Shown here: in pieces, positions 30,387-37,860 of the stretch
Layout of the letters: each line of letters opens with the position of its first letter
Position numbering within the stretch: position 1 is the stretch's first letter
DNA from: an uncultured Lactobacillus sp.
Lineage (GTDB): Bacteria > Bacillota > Bacilli > Lactobacillales > Lactobacillaceae
Direction of reading: 5' to 3'
DNA: 44,360 bases
Assembly (NCBI RefSeq): GCF_947367085.1
Contig: NZ_CANBCP010000012.1
Coordinates: 1-44,360 of the forward strand
Position numbers and translations under genes: made by a program
The notes under the pieces: generated by a model
Databases searched by the model: none
What the model saw: only the letters and a program-made list of their open reading frames with translations
Told to the model about the DNA's origin: nothing

Positions 30387-31376
30387 GTGGCAAGAGATAT
30401 AGGAATCGATTTAGGTACAGCTAACGTCTTGATCAATGTATCAGGTAAAGGAATCGTATTAAATGAACCTTCCGTTGTAGCTGTAGATACAGATACAGAT
30501 AAGGTAGTTGCTGTTGGTACAGAAGCTTATAAAATGGTCGGTCGTACCCCTGGCAATATTCGTGTAATTAGACCATTGAAAAATGGTGTGATTGCTGATT
30601 TTGATATAACTGAAGCAATGCTGAGTTACTTCATTGAAAAATTAAATGTTAAAGGCTTTATGTCTAAGCCCAATATTTTAATTTGTGCGCCAACTGGTGT
30701 AACTTCAATTGAACAAAAAGCTATCATTCAGGCTGCAGAAAAATCCGGTGGAGGTCGAGTTTATCTCGACTTTGAACCTAAAGTTGCAGCAGTAGGAGCA
30801 GGGTTAGATATTTTCAAACCTCAAGGTAATATGGTGATTGATATTGGTGGCGGTACTACTGATATTGCCGTTTTATCTATGGGAGAAATTGTAACTTCGA
30901 AGTCACTTCAATGGGCTGGCGATAAGATGGATCAAGCAGTTGTTAACTACATTAAAAATAGTAAGAACTTATTGGTTGGTCAACACACTGCAGAACAAAT
31001 TAAGATTCAAATTGGAACTGCTTTTGAAGCACAAGATGATCAACAAATTACTGTTCGTGGACGTGATGTTGTTGATGGTTTACCAAAGCAAACTACAGTG
31101 ACAGCTCCAGAAATTCAAAAAGCATTGGAAGATGGCTTAATGTCTATTGTAGCGGCAACTAAAGAAGTATTAGAGCAAACCCCACCGGAATTATCTGCTG
31201 ATATTATTGATCGCGGTATTATGCTCACTGGTGGTGGCGCTTTACTTGCTAATATTGATAAGCTAATTACTTATTACTTGCAAGTACCTGTCTTAAAGGC
31301 CGATGATCCACTTGAAGCTGTTGCTTTAGGAACTGGAATTTTACTTAAAAATATAGAGAATCATCAGAGACACTAA
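30387..31376 (+). CDS. mbl: MreB-like rod-shape determining protein (Mbl)
   Basis: This is an actin-fold cytoskeletal protein of 329 aa that guides the elongation machinery along the membrane. Phosphate loops are visible as IGIDLGTANVL and DIGGGTTDIAVL, and the adenosine segment as GIMLTGGGALL. The start is GTG behind CTGGAGG. It is followed by epuA, yidD, a DUF2969 gene and rodA in one orientation with small gaps, which places it in a wall-elongation operon. Mbl, MreB and MreBH are hard to separate by eye; the position after the ATPase operon favours Mbl. Confidence 0.88.
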   Translation: MARDIGIDLGTANVLINVSGKGIVLNEPSVVAVDTDTDKVVAVGTEAYKMVGRTPGNIRVIRPLKNGVIADFDITEAMLSYFIEKLNVKGFMSKPNILICAPTGVTSIEQKAIIQAAEKSGGGRVYLDFEPKVAAVGAGLDIFKPQGNMVIDIGGGTTDIAVLSMGEIVTSKSLQWAGDKMDQAVVNYIKNSKNLLVGQHTAEQIKIQIGTAFEAQDDQQITVRGRDVVDGLPKQTTVTAPEIQKALEDGLMSIVAATKEVLEQTPPELSADIIDRGIMLTGGGALLANIDKLITYYLQVPVLKADDPLEAVALGTGILLKNIENHQRH

Positions 31377-31378
31377 TT

Positions 31379-31564
31379 ATGAATAATAAGATTTTTAATC
31401 CGGAAGCAATATTATCAAGATTAGGAAAATTTGGAAAAGTTTTTCTGTGTTTAATAGTAACAATGTTGATAGGTGCTTTAATTGGTTGTACGGTGGCAAG
31501 TGGAAATCCGTTCGCTATATTCTTTCCATCAACATGGATCCACTTTTTTGAGTTTTTAAATTAA
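31379..31564 (+). CDS. EpuA-like small membrane protein
   Basis: This is a 61-aa protein with one transmembrane helix (about 19-39) and a short outer tail, [17 protein letters not shown]. The ending NP-x(3)-FxP-x-TW-x(2)-F is the hallmark of the EpuA family, often mis-annotated as RNA polymerase beta subunit. Function is unknown. It starts 2 nt after the mbl stop and ends 1 nt before yidD. Confidence 0.75.
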   Translation: MNNKIFNPEAILSRLGKFGKVFLCLIVTMLIGALIGCTVASGNPFAIFFPSTWIHFFEFLN

Positions 31565-31565
31565 C

Positions 31566-31859
31566 ATGAAAAAATTTATAATAGGTATTGTACGTTTTTA
31601 TCAAAAATGTATTTCACCCTTATTGCCTCCGACATGTAGATACTATCCTACGTGTTCAACTTATATGATTGATGCTTTAAAAAAGCATGGGATAATATTG
31701 GGAAGTATGATGGGATTTGCCCGCATTTTACGTTGTAATCCTTTTATCAGAGGCGGAGTAGATCCGGTACCTGATAATTTTACTTTACGCAGAAATCCTC
31801 ATCCTGAACGCTATGAAGATGAGATTATAGTAAAGGCATTCCATAATAATAAAAAATAG
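31566..31859 (+). CDS. yidD: Membrane protein insertion efficiency factor YidD
   Basis: This is a 97-aa protein with an amphipathic N-terminal helix ([11 protein letters not shown]) and the conserved cysteine-rich core [32 protein letters not shown] follows. YidD assists YidC/Sec in inserting inner-membrane proteins. In most genomes it lies by rnpA/yidC; here it is within the mbl-rodA unit. Confidence 0.95.
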   Translation: MKKFIIGIVRFYQKCISPLLPPTCRYYPTCSTYMIDALKKHGIILGSMMGFARILRCNPFIRGGVDPVPDNFTLRRNPHPERYEDEIIVKAFHNNKK

Positions 31860-31873
31860 GAGTTAAGCAGTTT

Positions 31874-32101
31874 ATGTCTAAAAAATTAGAAAACATTAAT
31901 ATCGAAGTAAATGAACGCAAAGGAAGCGTAAATCCAACTTGGGAAGTTATTATTCCCGGTAAGAAAACTATCGGAATTATCGAGCAAGTTGAGGAGCGTT
32001 ACCACGCAGTTTCAAGTAAAACTAACCACGATTTATATTCTAAAACTCTTGAAAGTGCAATTAACGAATTACTTTCTTACTTCACTTTACATGAAAAATA
32101 A
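31874..32101 (+). CDS. DUF2969 family protein
   Basis: This is a 75-aa soluble protein with no membrane segment. The phrases NIEVNERKG, WEVIIPGKKTIGIIEQ and LESAINELLSYFTLH are typical of DUF2969, a short family of lactobacilli and relatives with no known function. It sits 18 nt upstream of rodA in the same unit, behind an AGGAG site. Confidence 0.75.
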   Translation: MSKKLENINIEVNERKGSVNPTWEVIIPGKKTIGIIEQVEERYHAVSSKTNHDLYSKTLESAINELLSYFTLHEK

Positions 32102-32119
32102 TATATAGTAGGCGATTTA

Positions 32120-33310
32120 ATGGCAAAAGTTGAAAATAAAACAGATTGGTTCGATCGAATTGCCTGGGGAGTAGTAATTCCCGTAGCTTTGTTAGCATTA
32201 ATTAGTCTGTATTCTATCTGGGTAGCAACTGTTAATGATCCCGGTGCTGGAAGCCCCAAAAAAAGTGTAATGATGCAGGCTATTTGGTATTTAATATCTA
32301 TTGCAATTATTATTGTGGTGATGCAATTTGATGCTGAACAGCTATTTAAATTGGCCCCGATAGCTTATGGTGTCGGCATTGTACTTTTAATAGCTGTTTT
32401 ATTCTTGTATAACCGGCAAGTATTTAATGATACTGGGGCTAAGAGTTGGTTTAAATTAGGACCATTAACATTTCAGCCATCTGAAGTTATGAAACCAGCA
32501 TTCATTTTAATGCTAGCACGAGTTGTTCAGGTTCATAATGCCAAGTATAGTCATACTTGGAAGACTGACTGGATTTTGATTGGTAAGATCTTTTTATGGT
32601 TAATTCCCGTTGCAGTCTTGTTAAAAGAGCAAAATGACTTTGGTACTATGCTGGTGTTTATAGCCATCGTTGGTGGGGTTATTTTGGTATCAGGGATAAC
32701 TTGGAAGATAATTGTACCTGTTTTTGCAATAGTCTTTATTATTGGTGCATCGGCGATATTACTTGTGGTAACACCCGGTGGGCAGGCCTTTTTAGGGCAC
32801 TTTTTTAGAGCATATCAATTCCAACGTATCAATTCTTGGTTGAGTCCATCTCAAGATACTTCCTCTGGTGCTTTTCAACTATGGCAGAGTATGAAGGCAA
32901 TTGGATCTGGACAATTATTTGGTCAAGGATTTGGTAAAGTCAGTGTTTATGTGCCAGTGAGATCAACAGACATGATTTTTTCAGTAATTGGAGAATCATT
33001 TGGATTTGTTGGATGCTGTGCACTAATTTTGATCTATTTCTATCTGATTCTCCAAATGGTGAAGATTACTTTTGAAACTAAGAATGCATTTTATTCTTAT
33101 ATTTCAACGGGAATCATTATGATGATCTTATTCCACGTTTTTGAAAATATTGGAATGGGGATCGATTTATTGCCATTAACTGGTATTCCGTTACCTTTTG
33201 TGTCATCAGGTGGTTCAGCTTTAATCGTAAATATGATTGGTATTGGGCTAATTTTATCAATGAAATGGCACCATAAGGATTATATTTTCAGTACTGCTGG
33301 AGATTTTTAA
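32120..33310 (+). CDS. rodA: SEDS peptidoglycan glycosyltransferase RodA
   Basis: This is a 396-aa membrane protein with about ten helices. SEDS proteins polymerise lipid II during elongation together with a class B PBP. The catalytic-loop Asp appears in KEQNDFGTMLVF, and the C-terminal SEDS signature is LPLTGIPLPFVSSGGSAL. The mreB-like gene at the head of the unit supports the elongation enzyme rather than FtsW. A strong terminator follows. Confidence 0.92.
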   Translation: MAKVENKTDWFDRIAWGVVIPVALLALISLYSIWVATVNDPGAGSPKKSVMMQAIWYLISIAIIIVVMQFDAEQLFKLAPIAYGVGIVLLIAVLFLYNRQVFNDTGAKSWFKLGPLTFQPSEVMKPAFILMLARVVQVHNAKYSHTWKTDWILIGKIFLWLIPVAVLLKEQNDFGTMLVFIAIVGGVILVSGITWKIIVPVFAIVFIIGASAILLVVTPGGQAFLGHFFRAYQFQRINSWLSPSQDTSSGAFQLWQSMKAIGSGQLFGQGFGKVSVYVPVRSTDMIFSVIGESFGFVGCCALILIYFYLILQMVKITFETKNAFYSYISTGIIMMILFHVFENIGMGIDLLPLTGIPLPFVSSGGSALIVNMIGIGLILSMKWHHKDYIFSTAGDF

Positions 33311-33320
33311 TAATAAATTT

Positions 33321-33352
33321 ACACGTAAGTTTAAAAGCTTACGTGTTTTTTA
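33321..33352 (+). terminator. Terminator after rodA
   Basis: ACACGTAAG-N8-CTTACGTGT followed by TTTTTAT. Confidence 0.88.
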
Positions 33353-33363
33353 TTACATAAAAA

Positions 33364-33380
33364 ATGGCAAATATGCAGAA
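33364..33380 (+). repeat. Motif R1, copy 1 (upstream of TcaA-like gene)
   Basis: ATGGCAAATATGCAGAA, 28 nt upstream of the -35 of the TcaA-like gene. It is identical over all 17 positions to copy 3 and nearly identical to copy 2. The core GCAAATATGC is close to a dyad. Confidence 0.7.
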
Positions 33381-33408
33381 ATCGCGCATGATCATTGAGT
33401 TTTATGGT

Positions 33409-33437
33409 TTACTGGTAAGGCAGGCTAAAATTATAAT
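33409..33437 (+). promoter_or_regulatory. Promoter of the TcaA-like gene
   Basis: TTACTG (33409-33414), a 17-nt spacer and TATAAT (33432-33437). Confidence 0.6.
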
Positions 33438-33484
33438 CATTTGATTAGTTTTAGCTAATTATAAGAAGAAAATAGAGGTAAGGT

Positions 33485-34924
33485 ATGTTAAAATTTTGTC
33501 CAAAATGTAGACATCCGTTAAATGGAGGAGAAAAGTTCTGTCCCAACTGTCAACAAGATTTGCGTGAATGTCAAGAAGATAACAATCAACCTGCCCAGTC
33601 TGGTCGAAATCAAGCCCCGCAGCAGGTAGCTCCACGTCCACCAAAAAGACCAATGAGTAAGAAAAATAAGATTATTTTATCAATAATTGGCGCGCTTGTG
33701 GTTGTCTTTGGAATCTTTTATGCTTGGGGATCAAGTTACTATTCAAATTCAAATCAAGTAAACCGAATTTTATCAGCACTCAAAGATCCAAAACAAGCTG
33801 GTGGAAAATATGTCAGCTGTGATGATCCTAACGTAAAGATAACAGATAGTTCTGTCAAGCCACTTCAAAATTACTACAAGAATCATTCAAATCAAGCTGA
33901 TGAATTAAAATATGCGCTGACCTCAAATGCAGGTAATAGCGATGTGCAGTTAGTACAATCTGGTCATCATTTCTTGATTTTTCCAAAATATACAGCTCAG
34001 TTTCATGGCTATACACCTAAAATTGAAACTAACCATGCTAATTCAATTGTGAAAATGAATGGTAAGAGTATTGGAAAACTTACTGGTTCGAGTTCTCATT
34101 TTTCTAAGGAATTAGATCCAGTTTTGCCCGGTCATTATGAATTCTCTATCAAGTCCAAGGTAGCTGGAAGAACGTTAACTGCAAATGCTAATACTAACAT
34201 TTGGTCTAACCAAAATGTTGATTTAAATATTAATACTGAAACTTTAGTAATTAAGAGTGTTCCAAATGGGACTGTTTATATTAATGATAAAAAAGTGGGT
34301 AGTTTAAGTAATAAGGGAGAATTAACCTTATCTGATTATCCGATTACTAAGCATATGACGTTGTATGTAAGTGGAAAGTTCGGTAAAAAAGAACTTCAAT
34401 CCAAGACCATAACTGATCTTGATGAAGGACTTGAAAATGCGGCGACAGATGATGATAGTGCGATAATTTCAGCTAGTGGCAAGAAATATGTCATTCGTCC
34501 TGAATGGAAAGGCCTAGCTTCAAATGAGGAAGCAGGTCATTTGCTTTCTGATGTTTTTGAAAGTGGCGGAGAAAAGAGCCAATATGTCGGTGAAGCTGGC
34601 AACAGTAGTTATCTCGCAATGAAAAAGATGTTTGATGGCTTTAGGGATGATGACTCAGTTAATAATTTTGATACAGATGTTAAAATCGAAAGTATCACAC
34701 CATATGATACTGATGAAAGTCAAGTTAATTACGTGGTTACATTTACCTTTGAACATGATGATTATACTCATGTCCAAGTAATTGAATATACTGGGTGCAT
34801 TTTGAAGAATGTTGATAGAGACTTTAAAGTCGACAAAATCGGATCCGCTCATGTAAAACAAGATAAAAAGGTTACTGGAGATTCAGATGATGAAGACAGT
34901 GACACTAATGATGATGACGATTAG
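33485..34924 (+). CDS. TcaA/YvbJ-like zinc-ribbon membrane protein
   Basis: This is a 479-aa protein. The N-terminal zinc ribbon has CxxC pairs at C5/C8 and C19/C22. A Gln/Pro-rich linker and one transmembrane helix (about 62-82) follow, then a long extracytoplasmic part. Domain order fits the TcaA/YvbJ group: an N-terminal outer domain (about 90-170), two PEGA-like beta domains (about 170-330) and an NTF2-like domain near 365-455. The last 16 residues are almost all Asp, Glu, Ser and Thr. S. aureus TcaA influences glycopeptide susceptibility and the cell wall. The position after rodA and before two Rgg-like regulators suggests an envelope role. Family call good, function open. Confidence 0.75.
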   Translation: MLKFCPKCRHPLNGGEKFCPNCQQDLRECQEDNNQPAQSGRNQAPQQVAPRPPKRPMSKKNKIILSIIGALVVVFGIFYAWGSSYYSNSNQVNRILSALKDPKQAGGKYVSCDDPNVKITDSSVKPLQNYYKNHSNQADELKYALTSNAGNSDVQLVQSGHHFLIFPKYTAQFHGYTPKIETNHANSIVKMNGKSIGKLTGSSSHFSKELDPVLPGHYEFSIKSKVAGRTLTANANTNIWSNQNVDLNINTETLVIKSVPNGTVYINDKKVGSLSNKGELTLSDYPITKHMTLYVSGKFGKKELQSKTITDLDEGLENAATDDDSAIISASGKKYVIRPEWKGLASNEEAGHLLSDVFESGGEKSQYVGEAGNSSYLAMKKMFDGFRDDDSVNNFDTDVKIESITPYDTDESQVNYVVTFTFEHDDYTHVQVIEYTGCILKNVDRDFKVDKIGSAHVKQDKKVTGDSDDEDSDTNDDDD

Positions 34925-34933
34925 TTGATTAAC

Positions 34934-34970
34934 AGACTGAGTAGCAATTGAGCTCCTCAGTCTTTTTTTT
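34934..34970 (+). terminator. Terminator after the TcaA-like gene
   Basis: AGACTGAG...CTCAGTCT followed by seven T. Confidence 0.88.
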
Positions 34971-34981
34971 GATAAAAAATC

Positions 34982-34998
34982 TGGCAAATATGCAAGAA
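34982..34998 (+). repeat. Motif R1, copy 2 (far upstream of first Rgg-like gene)
   Basis: TGGCAAATATGCAAGAA, matching R1 apart from one inserted A near its end. It lies 170 nt before the regulator start and 12 nt after the terminator T-run. Confidence 0.6.
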
Positions 34999-35064
34999 CA
35001 AGGACAGCAAAGAAAAAATATGGTTGTATGAGAAAGGAATATTTATAACTTAAATAAATTTGAT

Positions 35065-35087
35065 AAAAATGTCGATTTGGAAGATTT
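35065..35087 (+). repeat. Motif R2, copy 1 (promoter of first Rgg-like gene)
   Basis: The 23 bases read AAAAATGTCGATTTGGAAG then ATTT; 22 of 23 match copy 2. It contains GATTT repeated with a 9-nt period and covers the -35 region of the gene. Confidence 0.65.
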
Positions 35088-35103
35088 GCCGCTTAATTAT
35101 AAT
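35076..35103 (+). promoter_or_regulatory. Promoter of the first Rgg-like gene
   Basis: A weak -35 TTTGGA (35076-35081) inside motif R2, a 16-nt spacer and TATAAT (35098-35103). Confidence 0.5.
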
Positions 35104-35151
35104 TAACAAATTAAGATAAAAGTAAAATCTACAAAAGTGGTGAAAAGACTA

Positions 35152-35910
35152 ATGACGATTGGTGATTATTTAAAAGATAAACGTACAAAAATGCATTTAA
35201 GCAGAAAAGCCTTTGCAGAAGGCATAGTAGACAGTTCATATTTGGCACGTGTTGAAAAAAATAAAAACGAAATTAGGGCAACGACTTTCATTGACTTACT
35301 TGCTAAGCAGAATATTTCTCTAAGTGATTTTTTAGGTGAATTTGATGATATTCATTTTCAGAACTATTTTTTTCAGATTAAAGCAAGCGAAGCTTATGTC
35401 AATCATGATATAGCAACCTTAGATAAAATGAGCCAAAATCCTGCTAATTCTAGCACTATTATGAGAATGGTTATTGAGTGGTTAATTGCTACATTAAATG
35501 ATCAAACTGATTCTTATCCTGAAAAAAGTAAAGCTGCCATCAAAAAGTTCTTGTTAGAGGTCGAATTATGGGATGACGATGCGTTATGGATTATTGCGAA
35601 TTGTTTGGGGATGTATGAGATAGATGAGATTAATAGTGTTGTTAATAGAATATTAGCCACTTTTGATCATTTTGAGGATTATAGTGATTATAAAATTAAG
35701 TTGCTTGCCGAAATTGCGCTTAACTATTTAGAAATTAATTTAGAATATAATCTAATTTCTGCTAAGGAACAAAAAGTAATCGACTATATTAATCAATTAC
35801 CTAACTGTTCAAGTATCTTCTATGAAAAATTGAAGGCAAAATGTCTTGAACAAAAACAAAGATCTGCCAAAACAAGGAGTTCAATGTCAGTGGTTTTAGA
35901 ATCTCTCTAA
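35152..35910 (+). CDS. Rgg/GadR/MutR-like transcriptional regulator (first copy)
   Basis: This is a 252-aa protein from the ATG at 35152. The start is set by the two paralogues, which also begin M(T/K)IG; the upstream in-frame GTG at 35137 lies in the GGTG ribosome-binding region. An XRE helix-turn-helix fills residues 1-60 (IGDYLKDKR, then AEGIVDSSYLARVEKNKNEI). The rest is helical and resembles the TPR-like peptide-sensing domain of Rgg regulators. No obvious SHP-type pheromone ORF lies next to it, so the ligand is unknown. It probably controls itself or its neighbours through R1/R2. Confidence 0.75.
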   Translation: MTIGDYLKDKRTKMHLSRKAFAEGIVDSSYLARVEKNKNEIRATTFIDLLAKQNISLSDFLGEFDDIHFQNYFFQIKASEAYVNHDIATLDKMSQNPANSSTIMRMVIEWLIATLNDQTDSYPEKSKAAIKKFLLEVELWDDDALWIIANCLGMYEIDEINSVVNRILATFDHFEDYSDYKIKLLAEIALNYLEINLEYNLISAKEQKVIDYINQLPNCSSIFYEKLKAKCLEQKQRSAKTRSSMSVVLESL

Positions 35911-35915
35911 TCTAT

Positions 35916-35938
35916 AAAAATGTCGATTTAGAAGATTT
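35916..35938 (+). repeat. Motif R2, copy 2 (promoter of second Rgg-like gene)
   Basis: The 23 bases read AAAAATGTCGATTTAGAAG then ATTT; it differs from copy 1 at one base. It lies just upstream of a TATATT -10 (35945-35950). Confidence 0.65.
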
Positions 35939-35998
35939 CAGACTTATATTTTCTTTTCTGAGTATTATGAAGTGGAAGATTTAATATGAGGTAGAAAA

Positions 35999-36742
35999 AT
36001 GAAGATTGGGACTCAGTTAAAGAAAATAAGAATATTGTTGGGGCTAACCCAAAAGGAATTCAGCGCAGGAATTGTAACTGAATCTTTTTATTCTCGTGTT
36101 GAAAGCAATCATAGTAATATCAGCATGACCCAACTAATTGAGATACTTAATCATAACCATGTGTCTTTGTATGATTTTTTTGAATCACTTACTAAAGAAC
36201 ATTTTGAACATGAGGTAATCGTGGCTTTTATTGATCAAGATATCCCAAAATTGAAAAATTATCTAAATATAACCAAATCTCATCAAATCGTAATCAAGCT
36301 AATGATTGCTATTTTAGAAAATCAAAATTTTAAAATTTCAGAGCAGTGTTATCAAAAATTACGTACGTATGCTTTGAAAGCAGAAGATAATCAAAAAATA
36401 GTTCTTGTTCAATGTTTGTTAGTTCATCTTTGTGAGTTAGATGAGTTAAGCATATTAATGGATAAGCTAGCACAATTTCCAAATAGTGAAAGTGACGATC
36501 TGACTTTAAGGTTGAAAATACAAGCTTTGCTAGTATGTATGCGGCGTTTTTATGAAAATGGAGACGATAGTAAAGCTATAGAGGCTATAAAGTTGATTGA
36601 TTCTCTACCGCAAAAATCAATTACAGCTCTAGAGAGAGTGGTCGCACAGTATTATTTAGCTTTAATAAAAAAAGACCTATCAAAAGCAAAGCAGATTAAA
36701 AAATTACTAACTGATATGGGATACATTAAATATCTCAAATAA
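35999..36742 (+). CDS. Rgg/GadR/MutR-like transcriptional regulator (second copy)
   Basis: This is a 247-aa paralogue of the preceding regulator. The XRE domain (residues 1-60) contains IGTQLKKIRILLGLTQKEFS and TESFYSRVESNHSNIS, the usual Rgg form with an SFYSRxE recognition helix. The C-terminal 180 residues are helical (predicted TPR-like). It has its own promoter carrying motif R2, a near copy of the one before the first regulator, so gene and promoter look duplicated together. AGGTAG is a weak ribosome binding site. Targets are not proven. Confidence 0.78.
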   Translation: MKIGTQLKKIRILLGLTQKEFSAGIVTESFYSRVESNHSNISMTQLIEILNHNHVSLYDFFESLTKEHFEHEVIVAFIDQDIPKLKNYLNITKSHQIVIKLMIAILENQNFKISEQCYQKLRTYALKAEDNQKIVLVQCLLVHLCELDELSILMDKLAQFPNSESDDLTLRLKIQALLVCMRRFYENGDDSKAIEAIKLIDSLPQKSITALERVVAQYYLALIKKDLSKAKQIKKLLTDMGYIKYLK

Positions 36743-36747
36743 TAAAA

Positions 36748-36764
36748 ATGGCAAATATGCAGAA
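36748..36764 (+). repeat. Motif R1, copy 3 (promoter of multi-helix zinc-ribbon gene)
   Basis: ATGGCAAATATGCAGAA, identical to copy 1, beginning 5 nt after the second regulator's stop. Its TGCAGA end falls at the -35 position, 17 nt before TATAAA. Confidence 0.7.
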
Positions 36765-36786
36765 TTAAAGACGAATCTCTTATAAA
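36758..36786 (+). promoter_or_regulatory. Promoter of the multi-helix zinc-ribbon gene
   Basis: TGCAGA (36758-36763, within R1), a 17-nt spacer and TATAAA (36781-36786). Confidence 0.5.
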
Positions 36787-36858
36787 ATCATAAAATAGAA
36801 AATGGTGTTATTACAAAGTAAGAGAATTATAGATAGAAAGTTGAGAGTGAAAGTTAAC

Positions 36859-37803
36859 GTGAAAACATGTCCAAATTGTGGTGCTCAAATGGAAGCCGAT
36901 GTAAATTTTTGTACTGAATGTGGTAGTGATATTAGAAATGTAGCACCCAATCAAAATTCACAGACCGCAGATATACAACAAGTTGAGCAACCAACTCAAA
37001 CTAATTGGCAAGAAAGTAATAACAATATGAATCAGGTGATTGATAATTCTTATCAGCAACCTCAAGTTCAACAAGTGACAAATAATTCAACTACTCCAAA
37101 TCAGACTTTAAGTCGAGTAAGTGAAGCTGTGAAAAATTTTGATAAGGATAGTTTGTGGAATTGGTTTGTAACTTCATGGAAGACTCCAAGTGCAAAACAA
37201 AATGGAGAAAAGTGGTACGGGATTGCAACTTTGCTTTTAGAAATGATCATCTTTTCTTGGGCATTTGGTGCTGGTGTTAAGAAAGCAGTAATGTCAAATA
37301 TCCCTACTGCTATTCCTAGTTATTATCAGGATAAATTTAATGGATTTTTCCGCTCACTGGGATTTGACCAATTTTTAGTTGTATTAATTACTGGAGCAGG
37401 AGTGATTGTAGGCTCTTATGTAGCTCATAAGATCGTTTATAATCAAAATTCATCAATTTGGTCCCTAATTAATAAGATTGTTCAATTAAGTAATATCAAT
37501 GCAATTGTTGTTTTAGTTTTATCCTTAATTTGCTGGTTAAGTTTTAAAAGCATGCCGCAAGTAATTATTGGATTGATGTTATTTGTAGCAATTTTGTATT
37601 TAATGGCTGGAGCATTTTCAATTCATGAAGATCAAGAAAGCATTAGAGATCCGTTTTATGGGGTAATTCTTTATTTGGTAATTGTAGTTTTATTTGCTGC
37701 ACTTGCATATCTCGTTGTGAAGGGCCAATTAGTCAGTCAAATTAGAGATACTTTCCAAGTCGATATCAGTCAATACTTTAATTTAAACAATATTCATTTT
37801 TAA
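36859..37803 (+). CDS. Zinc-ribbon multi-helix membrane protein (DUF6574-like)
   Basis: The GTG at 36859 is preferred as start (MKTCPNCGAQ, 314 aa) because its two relatives in this cluster begin the same way. The ATG at 36802 has no ribosome binding site. A four-Cys zinc ribbon (C4, C7, C18, C21) is followed by a Gln/Asn-rich linker of about 90 residues. Four to five transmembrane helices then follow, starting near GIATLLLEMIIFSWAFG. This layout is shared by zinc-ribbon membrane proteins of unknown function in lactobacilli and streptococci. A helix of about 15 residues before the first membrane span contains WNWFVTSWKTPS. Function unknown; start uncertain. Confidence 0.65.
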   Translation: MKTCPNCGAQMEADVNFCTECGSDIRNVAPNQNSQTADIQQVEQPTQTNWQESNNNMNQVIDNSYQQPQVQQVTNNSTTPNQTLSRVSEAVKNFDKDSLWNWFVTSWKTPSAKQNGEKWYGIATLLLEMIIFSWAFGAGVKKAVMSNIPTAIPSYYQDKFNGFFRSLGFDQFLVVLITGAGVIVGSYVAHKIVYNQNSSIWSLINKIVQLSNINAIVVLVLSLICWLSFKSMPQVIIGLMLFVAILYLMAGAFSIHEDQESIRDPFYGVILYLVIVVLFAALAYLVVKGQLVSQIRDTFQVDISQYFNLNNIHF

Positions 37804-37819
37804 TATAATACCTAGATAG

Positions 37820-37846
37820 AAGCTGAATGAATAATTCAGCTTTTTT
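37820..37846 (+). terminator. Hairpin between the two zinc-ribbon genes
   Basis: AAGCTGAAT-GAATA-ATTCAGCTT followed by TTTT. The next gene's GGAGAAG site begins 5 nt later, so this may be a partial terminator or attenuator. Confidence 0.8.
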
Positions 37847-37860
37847 ATAAGGAGAAGTTT

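Noticed and set aside
33388..33441. 17-codon frame MIIEFYGLLVRQAKIII between rodA and the TcaA-like gene as a pheromone peptide for the Rgg-like regulators
   Set aside because: It has no ribosome binding site, overlaps the predicted promoter, and lacks the Lys-rich leader and hydrophobic ending pattern of known SHP peptides.
36802..36858. ATG start at 36802 for the multi-helix zinc-ribbon gene
   Set aside because: No ribosome binding site, and the extra 19 residues are absent from the two related ribbons, which begin at M-x(1-2)-(F/T)CP. The choice of 36859 is still not certain.
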